Below, piece after piece: positions 53,301 to 63,194 of a DNA stretch of 64,000 nucleotides. The position numbers and the translations under genes were made by a program. The stretch is taken from positions 8,600,196 through 8,664,195 of the forward strand of contig NC_049980.1 of the NCBI RefSeq assembly GCF_000003815.2, given 5' to 3'. This stretch comes from Branchiostoma floridae. Its lineage: Eukaryota; Chordata; Leptocardii; Amphioxiformes; Branchiostomatidae. Under the pieces are notes generated by a model, which was not told the origin of the DNA, did not search any database, and was given only the letters and a program-made list of their open reading frames with translations. How positions within the stretch are numbered: position 1 is the first letter of the stretch; each line of letters starts with the position of its first letter.

Positions 53301-56300
53301 ACCTTCAGCACAACCTCATCTCTAAGATCCAGCACCTGTCCAACCTCAGGAGACTCATCTTCCTGGACCTGTATGATAATCAGATAGAGGAGATCACAGG
53401 CCTGGCTGCTCTCAAGTCCCTCAGGGTACTTATGCTGGGCAAAAATAGGTGAGATGTACAAAATGACTAGAAACAGGCTATGCTAGTTCACTTTTTCTGC
53501 GGGATAACCTATATCCGTTATTTAGGGATATGGTTTCATACTTGAAACAGATGCTGGTTTCAAATTGCAATAGTTTCCAAACATACATGGTCCATCGACC
53601 TGATATCCCTGTACAGTAGCTACTAGTAGATACTATATTTTAAAAAACCATGTTTGCAGTCAGATGTGTATAACTAATATTTAGTAAGATGTAATTATAA
53701 TCATCTGCTGTCACACCACATACCTGCGAAGCTGGTATATTATGCCAAAGGACGCTTATATACCGGTTACAAAGGTACAGAGATCGCTAGGGGCAAATTG
53801 CATGACTTTACAATGATTGGAGTACATGCAACTTGTACCATTTTGATCCTATATTGAGCAGTCTCTCGATTAACAGCTTGGAAGCCTGTTCACAGTTAGA
53901 GTTGCCATGGAGACGTTAGGATTGGTTGCTAGGATACATGAACTTTGCACATTTAATGGTAGCTGGGATGATTTGACAGTACAGGTGGTTATTCCTTTGA
54001 TCATTTGATGATGAAAGGCTTTGGTATAAATCCAATTTTGTTAGACCATAATTAAGAAATACCGTACTTGGTTATTATACATTGTACAGCTTTCATGTTT
54101 TTGTACCTTTTAAGTTACTTCTATAAAGATGCATAAAATAATATTATTAGCATCCTACAAGTATTGGCACCTTAGGTGCTAGAAAGTTTAATGATGTTTT
54201 ATGTAAAGGCCAGACAATATCTATTTTCCAGAAGATGTTGCATTTTAGGACTACTAAACAATTTTTTTTTTGTTTGAAAAAAGTCCTCTTTACTGTGTAG
54301 CAACATGAAGACACAATTCGGACTGATCCATAGTATTAAATTCTCTTTTTGTTTCAGAATCAAGAAAATTGCTAACCTGGATAATCTTCAAAAACTGGAT
54401 GTCTTAGATCTCCATGGAAACCTGGTGAGTATTTTGGACAAGCGTTGATAGTGTCAGTAGTGTACAGTGTAGTTTTAGGCCACAACAATTTTATCTGTTG
54501 CTTCTCGAATTTGCCTGTCCATTTTTTGTTGAACTTCATTTTAAAAAAAACAAGTCCCGAGAAAAACATTATAGGTTTTACTATCACAAACCTGTAAATA
54601 TAATGATTCCACATACACATATTACTTTCAAGCTAAAAATAATGCTTTTTATTCAGGACATTGGTAACAAATCAAAGGAAGGTATGTAATTGAATAAAAC
54701 ATCATCACCCCAGACCTTTTGAAAAAATTCATTTTAATTTTTTTCTGAAAAAATTCGAGAAGCATTACAGATAAATTTGGTGTGGTCTTATCAAGGCCTG
54801 AAAACAGATATGAAACCATGCTCACACCTTGACGGTTATAAGTTGACCTATATCTTCATGTATCTTTGTCATTCTCCCCCTGTGCAAATGTCAGTGCAGT
54901 GGTTAAGCATTGGTCCCTGTGCTGACAATGACATATTGTGCTATATTTCATAGATCAATTATACTGCCCATTCATTAAACAAGCTTTTCTGGGAGAATGA
55001 TATATAATGTTAGCTCTAAGCAGGGTAACAAAAGAGAAACATTAGGGAAAATGACAAAGTACATCGTCTCAGATTTATGTTGCAATATCGTGTCTGTGTG
55101 TATTTAGCTCAAGCAAACAAAGAAGTCACTTGTCTTTTATCTGAGTTATGGCTTTCATATTAGGTTGTTTAAAAACTTTTATAATCGTGTGTATCAGTCT
55201 TGATTCTCTACGCTTATTGGGTTGTGGTACATGTACGCGTATTCGTAAATAAGTTTATCAGGTTGGTAGTATGATTACAATAATTATCTTATTTTACAAT
55301 ATCATTGAGTTACATCTACATGTAGAACTTGAGTTAGTACTTTGTGCTTAGCTGTTTTCTTTCTAAAAGTTTGTACTGAAGACTAGTAAAGACGTTTTGG
55401 GTTACCCTGCCTACATGTGTATCCGATTCGGTGTTTTATGTTAGACTTGCTTATTCATAATTTCTTTGTATATTTTCAAGTTTTCTGACACTGATGTACA
55501 TTTATATAACATTATATAAGACTTATGAAAGTTATACTTTTAATTGAGTACACAGGGCTCAAAATACCACCTGCAGTATGATCCATACTTCCTAAATTCA
55601 TAGCGGTGCAGGTAAAATTTGTCTGGTGCAGGTAATTTCAATGCCACCTGCACCAGTGCAGGTATGCAGAAAAAAGTATTCCGAGCCCTAGTACACTTTG
55701 TATGAAGTGTGTATGTGTCTGACAGATCAGTAAGATTGAGAACCTGCAGCACCTGAGTGAACTGAGATTACTGAACCTGGCAGGCAACAGTCACAGTGTA
55801 GTAACAGTTTTTAATTTTCTCCTGACAGATCAGTATGATTGAGAACCTGCAGCATCTGAGTGAACTGAGAGTACTGAACCTGGCAGGGAACAGTCACAGT
55901 GTAGTAACAGTTTGTTATTTCCCTCCTGACAGATCAGTAAGATTGAGAACCTGCAGCACCTGAGTGAACTGAGAGTACTGAACCTGGCAGGGAACAGTCA
56001 CAGTGTAGTAACAGTTTGTTATTTCCTCCTGACAGATCAGTAAGATTGAGAACCTGCAGCACCTGAGTGAACTGAGAGTACTGAACCTGGCAGGGAACAG
56101 TCACAGTGTAGTAACAGTTTGTTATTTCCTCCTGACAGATCAGTAAGATTGAGAACCTGCAGCACCTGAGTGAACTGAGAGTACTGAACCTGGCAGGGAA
56201 CAGTCACAGTGTAGTAACAGTTTGTTATTTCCCCCCTGACAGATCAGTAAGATTGAGAACCTGCAGCACCTGAGTGAACTGAGAGTGCAGAACCTGGCAG

Positions 56301-59300
56301 GGAACAGTCACAGTGTAGTTTGTTATTTTCCTCCTGACAGATCAGTAAGATTGAGAACCTGCAGCACCTGAGTGAACTGAGAGTGCTGAACCTGGCAGGG
56401 AACAGTCACAGTGTAGTAACGGTTTGTTATTTCCTCCTGACAGATCAGTGAGATTGAGAACCTGCAGCACCTGAGTGAACTGAGAGTACTGAACCTGGCA
56501 GGGAACAGTCACAGTGTAGTAACAGTTTGTTATATTTCCTCCTGACAGATCAGTAAGATTGAGAACCTGCAGCACCTGAGTGAACTGAGAGTACTGAACC
56601 TGGCAGGGAACAGTATCATCCATGTGGAGAACCTCAGTGGCATGGACTCACTCGCTGAGCTCAACCTGCGCAGGAACCAGATCGTCAATGTGGTAAGCAT
56701 GTATTGCTAGTTCACTTTTATCCACAACTATAATCTATATCTGTTCTTTTTAAGAACAAGGTATTTAGGGACGGTGGTTTCAAACTGCAATATTTTGAAA
56801 ATAGTAGCCTCTACCAGGCTCTGCAGATGGGTGGTCTAACCATGATGAGGAAATAAGTCCTCTGGCCAGCCAAATCCCCTAGCATACTATTAACTCTATT
56901 TGTCCAATTTTTACTATAATTAGGCCACCGTTTCGAGTTACTGCTTTAAGCATATTTTACTACCTGTATGTCTAACCTTCATCGACGTACATCCTGTATA
57001 GTCTTCCTATTAAATGCATTTGAGTTTGAGAGGATTTAATTTTGCTGTAGGGAGAAAATGGAGTGTTCGCGGTGGTTTTGAGTTCACTGTTTCTAAATTA
57101 CATGTATGTTGATGTTGTAATAGAAAGTTGGCAGAGTCGTGAAAAGTCAATTCTGTAACATGTAAATTCTTCCTTTAAATATTGCTTAATGTATTGTGGT
57201 TAAGAGATGGTCTACTTGTTAGATTTGCATAATTATTTATGACCAGTGACCACAACTTGTCTATATTTTCAGTCAAAGCCCTATTAATGTGAAGCCCCTC
57301 TCATAAAATACATTTAATCTAATTTTGTGATTCCTGAAGAACCCATCCTAAAATAACATTTAAAATTCAGTTTCTTGCCTTCGGTACAAAGAAAAATTAC
57401 TATCACCTAACTTGACTAAAGACAGATTGCACGATTTTGTGCAGATCATGTCAGTTTCGAGGCAACCACAATTTTCCATGCAAACCAGATCTCGGCATTC
57501 ATACCAGTCATTGTTGTAGAAGAAAGGGCCTTAACAGTTGATCCTGGGCGCTCCAGTGTGAGCGGAGATATGACCCTGTTCAGGTTCATGTCTGACTCAC
57601 CATAAAGATCAGCTTTCTCGAAACAGAACAATAGCTTTGTTCATGTCTTGACTTTGAAGGAAGGCATTGTGTCATCGTTGTGGCGGGCCAGGCTTTTCTT
57701 TAAAGTAAGCATTGGCTTGGGTTACTGTGCAAATAAGGCCAAGAACTAGCAGCAGTTTCCTCATGCTGTTTCCATGTATTACCACATACATTTGGGCACT
57801 GCAAAGACTGTACATGTACTACCTACCTGTGTGTGATGTGGGGGTCTTGATGGGTAATGTGGTCTTATTTCTGTAACAATATAACTTCCGTTGTAATGCA
57901 ATGTTTGACTGAGAATTTCTACTGACTTGCTTATGATATAAGAAGATCTAGATTGAGAATTGAATCGGGTACGGTAATTGTACCTGCAAGAGAATAGAGA
58001 GTGTTCAACCTGTGTTAAATTCATGTTTGGCATTGGTAAATTGAATATGTTTTTAAGGAATAGGAGGTGACAGTGTTTTACTACAGTCGTACTCTTTAAA
58101 AAAGTGTAATCGTTCCTCAACGTATGGTATTCAACATCTTATGTTGTGGGAAATTGATTTTATTTGCAAAGTATGTGTCTCAAAATGTCATCTGTTTTGT
58201 GAGATAAGAGTTACACGTAAAAGGATTATTTGACATGTAACGCTACTTCACTTTTATTCGGTCACTCTATATCCGTTTTTGAAAACAGGGTAATATAGTC
58301 TAGTATTTAGGGATATCAAGTTGAAGGACAATGGTTTCAAATTCTATTATATCTGAAATATTGCAGTTTGAAACCACCGCTTGTCAACTTGATATCTCTA
58401 GATATATCCTGTTTTTAAAAACAACAGATAAAGGTTACCCCTCGGATAAATGTAACTAATAATGCCTTACTGTGTGGCAGTAACACTACTGCACCCTAGG
58501 TAGTCTGTTTAAATCCAGTCAGCTGGCACATAACTACTGGGTCTGACCCATTCCAGCATGGGCACAATCAATAATTCCATAACCTACTGTAAATGCATTT
58601 AAGTTTGCAGGGATTTAATTTCGCGGTAGTTGGAAAAATGACTTTTCGCGGTGGATTTAAGTTCGCGGTAACACTGTAGACTGCAGTCTAATACCATTAT
58701 AGAAAAATGTTCGCGGTGGATTTAAGTTCGCTGTGAAGTGGTCACCGCGAAAACCGCGAACATTAATCCACCGCGAACATTTCTGCATTTACAGTACTTA
58801 CCTGGGTGAAAGGCACCGTCCTGGAATGTTGCTATGAATATTTCATCCATAGCAATCATGGATCCACATGTAATTCTGGGGACGTTTCACCAAAGTTGCT
58901 TTGCCACGACCTTGTAAAAGGTTGTCGCTATAAGATATAATTTCATATTATATAGAGTACAAAACATGATTTGGCAGATACCAAGACATGCTGTGAGTTA
59001 CTTACTAACAGATGTGAAAAGTGCGATTCACATCTTAAATGATGGTCTTCTTGTTCTTTAGTGTTATTGATTTAGGATAATAAGCGTACGTGACTCATAC
59101 GAAGGGATGTTTTTGACACGTATAATAATCAAAGTCTGGGTGGGCCGTCCCAGCGGAATCCCATTCAGTACCCGGGACAGATTTTTCTGACACGTCCTGT
59201 CAAGCGTGATTTCATTAATGATCAATAAATGGGGTGATTTGGGCGCGGATTGTGCTGGGGTCTCATATTACATGTGGCAGTGTGCATGGCTGATGTTACA

Positions 59301-59415
59301 TGTAATGTTGTGTGTGAAAGCTTCATCTCTTCTGTGTTGTTCTGTGCCCACAGACAGAGGTAGACACCCTGCCCAGCATACAGAGACTTTTCCTCAGCTT
59401 CAACAATATATCCAG
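44165..59415 (+). CDS. LRRC49: LRRC49, leucine-rich repeat subunit of tubulin polyglutamylase complex (3' end beyond window)
   Basis: Subunit of the TTLL1-containing tubulin polyglutamylase complex acting on axonemal and neuronal microtubules. Exons 44165-44303, 50407-50573, 50986-51082, 52627-52732, 53245-53448, 54358-54424, 56549-56692 and 59354-59415 are phase-consistent (about 328 residues so far; human is about 690). The N-terminal 150 residues are low-complexity and include a Gln10 run. Then come SDS22-type repeats: LTVCPILEGEEHLRLLNLQH, NLRRLIFLDLYDNQIEEITG, SLRVLMLGKNRIKKIANLDN, LDVLDLHGNLISKIENLQHL, LAELNLRRNQIVNV and a final LPSIQRLFLSFNNIS, matching LRRC49 as I recall it. The start is ATG 44165 if the acceptor at 44153 (GCTTTTTTCTGAG) is used; with CCAG at 44173 no in-frame ATG precedes the exon. 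An alternative first exon is possible at 47365-47449. The LRR exon at 56549 is preceded by eight tandem copies of its start. Confidence 0.9.
44347..44737. mobile_element. CAGGGCTCGAAAT-TIR element (copy 3, inverted)
   Basis: Starts CAAAGCTCGAAATACT and ends GTATTTCGAGCCCTG; interior homologous to the copies at 42368 and 48958 in reverse orientation, with an insertion near 44535-44640. Confidence 0.65.
44787..44800. promoter_or_regulatory. RFX X-box-like palindrome in LRRC49 intron
   Basis: GTTGCCATGGCAAA matches 13 of 14 bases of the symmetrical RFX target. RFX factors drive ciliary genes, which fits LRRC49, but binding is unproven. Confidence 0.4.
45735..46128. mobile_element. GGATGTCATCCATAT-type TIR element (copy 4)
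   Basis: Left TATATGGATGACACC and right GGATGTCATCCATATATATG are inverted; same family as the copies at 15482 and 24588. LRRC49 intron. Confidence 0.55.
47165..47700 (+). promoter_or_regulatory. CpG-rich, TATA-containing block inside LRRC49 intron
   Basis: A GC-rich stretch in AT-rich intron with several CpGs, a GGTATATATACC box at about 47536-47547, and an ATG-plus-donor exon candidate at 47365-47449. It could be an internal promoter or an unrelated short gene; no repeat ends seen. Confidence 0.35.
47365..47449 (+). CDS. Candidate alternative first exon of LRRC49
   Basis: ATG opens MRRQPHFLHDTLCSAEVCYC, KHLAALDL and one base, then donor GTATCA. Its phase fits the LRRC49 exon at 50407 exactly (joined codon GTA, Val, then SPGAARG). 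Only the phase, the donor and the CpG context support it. Confidence 0.3.
48958..49304. mobile_element. CAGGGCTCGAAAT-TIR element (copy 4)
   Basis: CAGGGCTCGAAATACTACC at the left, AAGTATTTCGAGCCCTG at the right, flanked by GTACT. About 347 bp, the best-preserved copy here. Confidence 0.78.
49976..50100. mobile_element. Hairpin repeat with ATAAAATTCATGGTTGTG arms
   Basis: Left CACAACCATGAATTTTATTA and right TAATAAAATTCATGGTTGTG are exact inverted copies. The minus strand contains CTGACGAAGATGACAGATGG then TCATCGAAAC, with an internal GATGAC/GTCATC stem. Confidence 0.65.
50407..50573 (+). CDS. LRRC49: LRRC49 coding exon 2 with polyglutamine
   Basis: SPGAARGTTPPLQKDQRGNR, QVHTPSTAYVSELSFNSGPQ, RNQHH and ten Gln (mixed CAA/CAG), then donor GTATTG. 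Acceptor TTTTGTTTCGCCAG. The Gln run is probably length-variable. Confidence 0.85.
50970..50983. promoter_or_regulatory. X-box-like palindrome overlapping an LRRC49 acceptor
   Basis: GTTACCATGGTTAC is a variant RFX-type palindrome sitting directly on the 3' splice region of exon 3; likely coincidental. Confidence 0.2.
50986..51082 (+). CDS. LRRC49: LRRC49 coding exon 3
   Basis: DPMKDEMSSHNARHTQSAGA, LSSRQQKGNYLP plus one base; donor GTAAGT. The donor region is duplicated downstream. Confidence 0.87.
51077..51405 (+). repeat. Tandem duplication (2 x about 166 bp) of an LRRC49 5' splice site
   Basis: CCAGGTAAGTTTTGGATG occurs at about 51079 and again at 51245, and the following intron sequence (ATGTCCTGCACTACTGAAAG, CAACAGGGGGC, GGCTCCTGTTTG) is repeated at the same offset. 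Confidence 0.85.
52627..52732 (+). CDS. LRRC49: LRRC49 coding exon 4
   Basis: DRVIFAESPSAPGIPIVYRT and QEERASNPDRLNLD with split codons at both ends. Acceptor TGTATTTTAG, donor GTCAGT. Confidence 0.88.
52790..53175. repeat. Interspersed repeat, GGTCCAGAGGATCAGGTCC family (copy 3)
   Basis: GGTCCAGAGGATCAGGTCC through ACCTGAACCTGGACCTAATT to CGGACTGGTCCAACAAGAAA; the same layout as the copies at 17200 and 33535. Confidence 0.6.
53245..53448 (+). CDS. LRRC49: LRRC49 coding exon 5, first LRRs
   Basis: RRLTVCPILEGEEHLRLLNL, QHNLISKIQHLSNLRRLIFL, DLYDNQIEEITGLAALKSLR, VLMLGKN plus two bases. Donor GTGAGA. Confidence 0.95.
53475..53650. mobile_element. CTAGTTCACCTTTA family fragment (copy c)
   Basis: GCTAGTTCACTTTTTCTGCG, then CCTATATCCGTTATTTAGGG; the right terminus is missing or degraded. 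Confidence 0.45.
53901..53914. promoter_or_regulatory. X-box-like half-palindrome in LRRC49 intron
   Basis: GTTGCCATGGAGAC, two mismatches to the RFX consensus. Confidence 0.25.
54358..54424 (+). CDS. LRRC49: LRRC49 coding exon 6 (one LRR)
   Basis: IKKIANLDNLQKLDVLDLHG and NL; acceptor TTTTGTTTCAG, donor GTGAGT, ends phase 0. Size corresponds to one 22-residue LRR. Confidence 0.94.
55553..55689. mobile_element. CAGGGCTC-TIR element, internally deleted (copy 5)
   Basis: CAGGGCTCAAAATACCACC to ATTCCGAGCCCT flanked by AGTACA direct repeats. Only 137 bp; sits just upstream of the LRR exon array. Confidence 0.65.
55721..56620 (+). repeat. Tandem repeat, 9 x about 103 bp, of an LRRC49 LRR exon start
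   Basis: Exon starts (after CTGACAG) fall at 55726, 55829, 55933, 56036, 56139, 56243, 56341, 56444 and the genuine 56549. Each copy has a pyrimidine-rich acceptor and encodes ISKIENLQHLSELRVLNLAG with N and S following. In copies 1-8 this runs into CACAGTGTAGTAACAG and, if not spliced, to TAA at the start of the next copy. Confidence 0.93.
56549..56692 (+). CDS. LRRC49: LRRC49 coding exon 7 (two LRRs)
   Basis: ISKIENLQHLSELRVLNLAG, NSIIHVENLSGMDSLAELNL, RRNQIVNV; phase 0 at both ends, donor GTAAGC. It is the only copy of the array that continues into the second LRR and a consensus donor. Confidence 0.94.
56706..56815. mobile_element. CTAGTTCACCTTTA family fragment (copy d)
   Basis: GCTAGTTCACTTTTATCCAC, then TAATCTATATCTGTTC and a GTATTTAGGGACGGTGGTTTC core; truncated at the right. 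Confidence 0.45.
58234..58463. mobile_element. CTAGTTCACCTTTA-TIR element (copy e)
   Basis: AACGCTACTTCACTTTTATT at the left and GATAAATGTAACTAATAATG at the right, with inner GATATCAAGTTGA / TCAACTTGATATC inverted blocks; a full-length but diverged copy. Confidence 0.6.
58585..58796. mobile_element. TACTGTAAATGCA-TIR element (copy 2)
   Basis: Perfect terminal TACTGTAAATGCA / TGCATTTACAGTA inverted repeat; the interior contains TTCGCGGTGGATTTAAGTTC twice and CCGCGAAAACCGCGAA. Similar in size to the copy at 8097-8300. Confidence 0.8.
59354..59415 (+). CDS. LRRC49: LRRC49 coding exon 8 (last in window)
   Basis: TEVDTLPSIQRLFLSFNNIS plus two bases; acceptor GTGCCCACAG, donor GTAAGT. Downstream exons (LRR cap and C-terminal half) are not found before the window end. 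Confidence 0.92.
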
Positions 59416-59489
59416 GTAAGTCCTTGCAAACAGTTGTAAAATCTAAATGTGTGGGTATGTTGAATTTTTATTTTCTTACTTTATGGTAG

Positions 59490-59712
59490 TGTTCCCCTTT
59501 AACCACAAGGTAACCTATATCCATTATTTAAAGGCATTTAGTGTACCGTAGGTGTAAGTGTATCAAGTTAACAGACTGTGGTTTGAATTGAAATATTTTG
59601 AAAACATTGCAATTTGAAATTGCTGTTCGTTGACTTGACTTGATATCCTTAAATACCCCATTTTCAGAAACTGTTAGGATACCCCCTAAGTAAAGGTGAA
59701 GTACAAGTGTTA
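59490..59712. mobile_element. CTAGTTCACCTTTA family element (copy f)
   Basis: Degenerate left end (TTCCCCTTTAACCACAAGG), CCTATATCCATTATTTAAAG, and right end GTAAAGGTGAAGTACAAGTG; inner halves are complementary. Confidence 0.5.
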
Positions 59713-62221
59713 GCACAATCCAGTTATACTACAACTAGATTATCTAAATTTTATTTGATGTTTGATAATTCCTGATAAAGTCATTTAATACAACTGTTCC
59801 TTTATGACATTTTACATGCCTTTGATATCACGATTCTGATAGGACTTCAATATTTAAGACTAAAGCTTAAAATTCTGTTGTACAAGGTATGTTTGCCTTG
59901 CAGTGAATGACAATAAATTTGTTCTAAAAGGCATCAGAAGTTGTCCTTTACAGCATCACACCAAAAAAGTACCAGTTTCTAACATGAGGATGTGATCATT
60001 TGAAGATATTATTATTGATTTATCAAATATACAGTTGGGTTTGATGGTCTGTATTCATGAGCTATTTAGAGATGGTTGCACCATGTCTCTTATTACGACT
60101 CCCTGTACTGGTTTCATCTCTTGTTATTGATTTTTTGGCCTCCATGTCTTTTCATCCAAATTGATGTGGCAGCTTGGGAGCTTTGTTGGTCAGATACTGG
60201 TAATGGCTTCAACAGCAGCCAACCTCAGCTGGGAAAATAAATGAAGTCTCTATAATCTTACATTTAGATAAGATTGTGATTGGGTAGGTGTCAGGGAGAC
60301 AAGGGTAAAAAAAATCAATGAAACATTTTACTCTACACCCTTATTCCATTTAATCCTAATCCGAGCACATTATTATTGGAATTAGAATGTTAGATGCTAA
60401 CATTTTCTTTAAAAGCAGACCCACCTTTCTACATGTTAGACTAGTATATATTTGAACTGGCAATTCTACCTACCGTACTGGTACCCAGCCCTAGTTCTTG
60501 CTGTTTGCAATATTATCCTATACATCAGTTTGATTTAAACAAGCCCAACTTAACCTATATATTCAACATCATTACATCATTAAAAGACAAGAGGAACCAC
60601 AACAATGTCATTATCATGATAATGGTAGTTTTAGAACCCATGTTTTAGACTACCTAGTATCAGAAGTCCTGTCACAAATTATGTACAGTACTGTAATAAA
60701 TAATCTTAAAATTTGTATCTGGGGCATGAATATTAATAAAAAAAAGTAATTACCTTTGCCAAGAAGTTTATGTTTTCGTCAATGTTTGTATTGTTATAAT
60801 GTCTGTCTGTTGGCCTCTCAACACAATATCTTGAGAATGCCTGGATAGATGTTCGAAATGGCTTAGATTTTAGGCCCATTAGCAGCTTTCTAAGGTACTG
60901 CACGCCCATTCCTCATTAACTGGGAAAATTGGAGGTAGAAAATTGTAAAATATAAAGTTGTCCAAAACGCTTACCTGCTGGTATGAACTTGTTACCACTT
61001 ATATCGACTATCTTTTGCTATTTTTGTCTGGTGCTAACACGCTTAATTTTGGAGATATTTGATTTTTAGTAGGCCATGTCATCTTTCCTACAATTTCGTA
61101 ATAAAGAGCATATTACTACACAGAGAAATGTTCCAGCAAGTAATAGTGGATTAACAACAGCCAAATTAGCGAATTTTCCAACCCAAAACCTTCAAATTAC
61201 ACGCCAATGAGAAATATTTAACCGCCGTGTCATTTGTTTCGGAATAATTATCAAAATTACTAGCTATTAAGTTTGCTACATTTGTATAAAAGTAAATAAA
61301 TGATATATTTTTTTTCTGATATGAAGACAAACCGTTTAATACTCCTTAATTTTCACCCTGTAGGATGGGATAAGAGCGATAGAATATATTTATGAAAATG
61401 GTTGGAAGCAGGCGATATCTATTCTACAGGTAAATGCCAATGAACTGTGGTAACGTAAATTACAGAATCTCTAACATTTGGAGGAAAGCCGAATAGTGTA
61501 CATACTGGCTCTATTTGAACTGATCAGGTCATGTTCGTCTATAATGCTGGACCTCTTATCTTCATGTTGCTAACTCAGAGTAGCAAAAAAGTGTATCTTT
61601 GTTATCCGGAATACCCGTATAATCTTGTTCGTCCTATACCCTCCCGGACTCTGCGGAAAGACACCCAAGATATGCAAGGTCTCTATCTTGGCGGGGACTA
61701 TTTAAATACATGCTAAGTAACAAAGGATTCACGCAATCACACGCTCTAGGTCAGAACCGCTTCGTCCTCGCGTCCTTTAATCAAGTCTTTGGGAACAGCA
61801 GGACATGATGCGATGGCAACATGCACCAGATGGACTGGGCCTTTCTAGCACAAGCTTTCGATATTGGAAAGACAACAAACTAAACACGAGTTATCACACT
61901 TCTTATAAAACATTTTTTAATGTCTGGACAATCTTTGTTCGTGGAACAAACACAATGTCACATCAATATAGAATGAATGTGCTACCTAACAAAATGTCCA
62001 TCCATACACCTTATATCGTGTGGTTCAATAATACCGACAGAAAGAACTGTGTAATATGTGTATAACAAGGCTTTTGTTGATGAGCAAGGCTATAAACAAC
62101 ATTATCATATAGCCAGGCGCCGCGGACCAATCAGAAGGCCCCGTTCCACGTTGGTTATGACGCCGTAACACAATGATCCAGGCCAGGCAGGTGGGTTTCG
62201 CTCCTCTGATTTGTCAGAATG

Positions 62222-62275
62222 AATCGACACCGGCACCGGTGTCGATTTGCATCGACACCGGCACCAGTGTCGATG
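62222..62275. repeat. Paired interrupted palindromes
   Basis: ATCGACACCGG, CA, then its reverse complement CCGGTGTCGAT (62223-62246), followed five bases on by the same unit with one mismatch (62251-62274). Stems of 11 bp; GC-rich, in a CpG-containing block. Confidence 0.8.
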
Positions 62276-63051
62276 CTCATAAAACCAGCTCGTTCGCTTC
62301 GCTCACATCGGTGGTTTTATTCGGTGGTTATAGCAAAGGACCAGGCGTTATGACACCATATACACCTCGGGGCGGGTCATTAACCCTTAAGTGAATTTTC
62401 CAAAAGAGAGCTGCATGTGTAAAGGCAGTCTGTTCTACAGTTATCCTGGCAGCCTGTCCCTTTATACTAATGCCACATGATTACATGACAAGCCTGACGT
62501 TATATAGATCTTGACTTTATAGAGTGGGATTGGTTTCACAAATAGCTTTCTGCCTTGAATCATGTGTCTGTCCATGTAAAACAATTCTGTGCATCAATTC
62601 TGTGCATTCACGACTGGTTGAAAGAGTAGTTTGCTTCTAATTAACAAGATTTCCAACCTAAACAAGCAAAGGTGAAAACTTCGGAACATCTAATGATAGT
62701 GAAGTCTTAACTTAAGTTAGCTATTAACTTCTGCAGCCCATATGCTTTTGATCATGGAGCTTATAACTCAATGACAAGTCCTCAATGTAGATAACGTGGC
62801 GCTAGCGTAAATAGTGTCGCTGATTTAACATGCATTGGCATAATACCGGTAGTAAGACTTATACCGGTAGATTAAAAATACTGGAACTTAAAGAGATCTA
62901 CACATGCAACAATAGTTATTTCTGAGCTGTGCACACTTCAGACATCTAGGTGTCCAATACACCATTTACAAAGCATCGATAACAATGCATTCGAAGACAA
63001 CAAGGCCAAAAGTTTTCAGTATACTTTTTTTTAATTTCGGGGTAGGCAGCT

Positions 63052-63194
63052 NNNNNNNNNNNNNNNNNNNNNNNNNNNNNNNNNNNNNNNNNNNNNNNNN
63101 NNNNNNNNNNNNNNNNNNNNNNNNNNNNNNNNNNNNNNNNNNNNNNNNNNNNNNNNNNNNNNNNNNNNNNNNNNNNNNNNNNNNNNNNNNNNNN
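63052..63194. other. Assembly gap (143 N)
   Basis: Run of N; the non-round length suggests a size-estimated gap. Confidence 0.99.
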
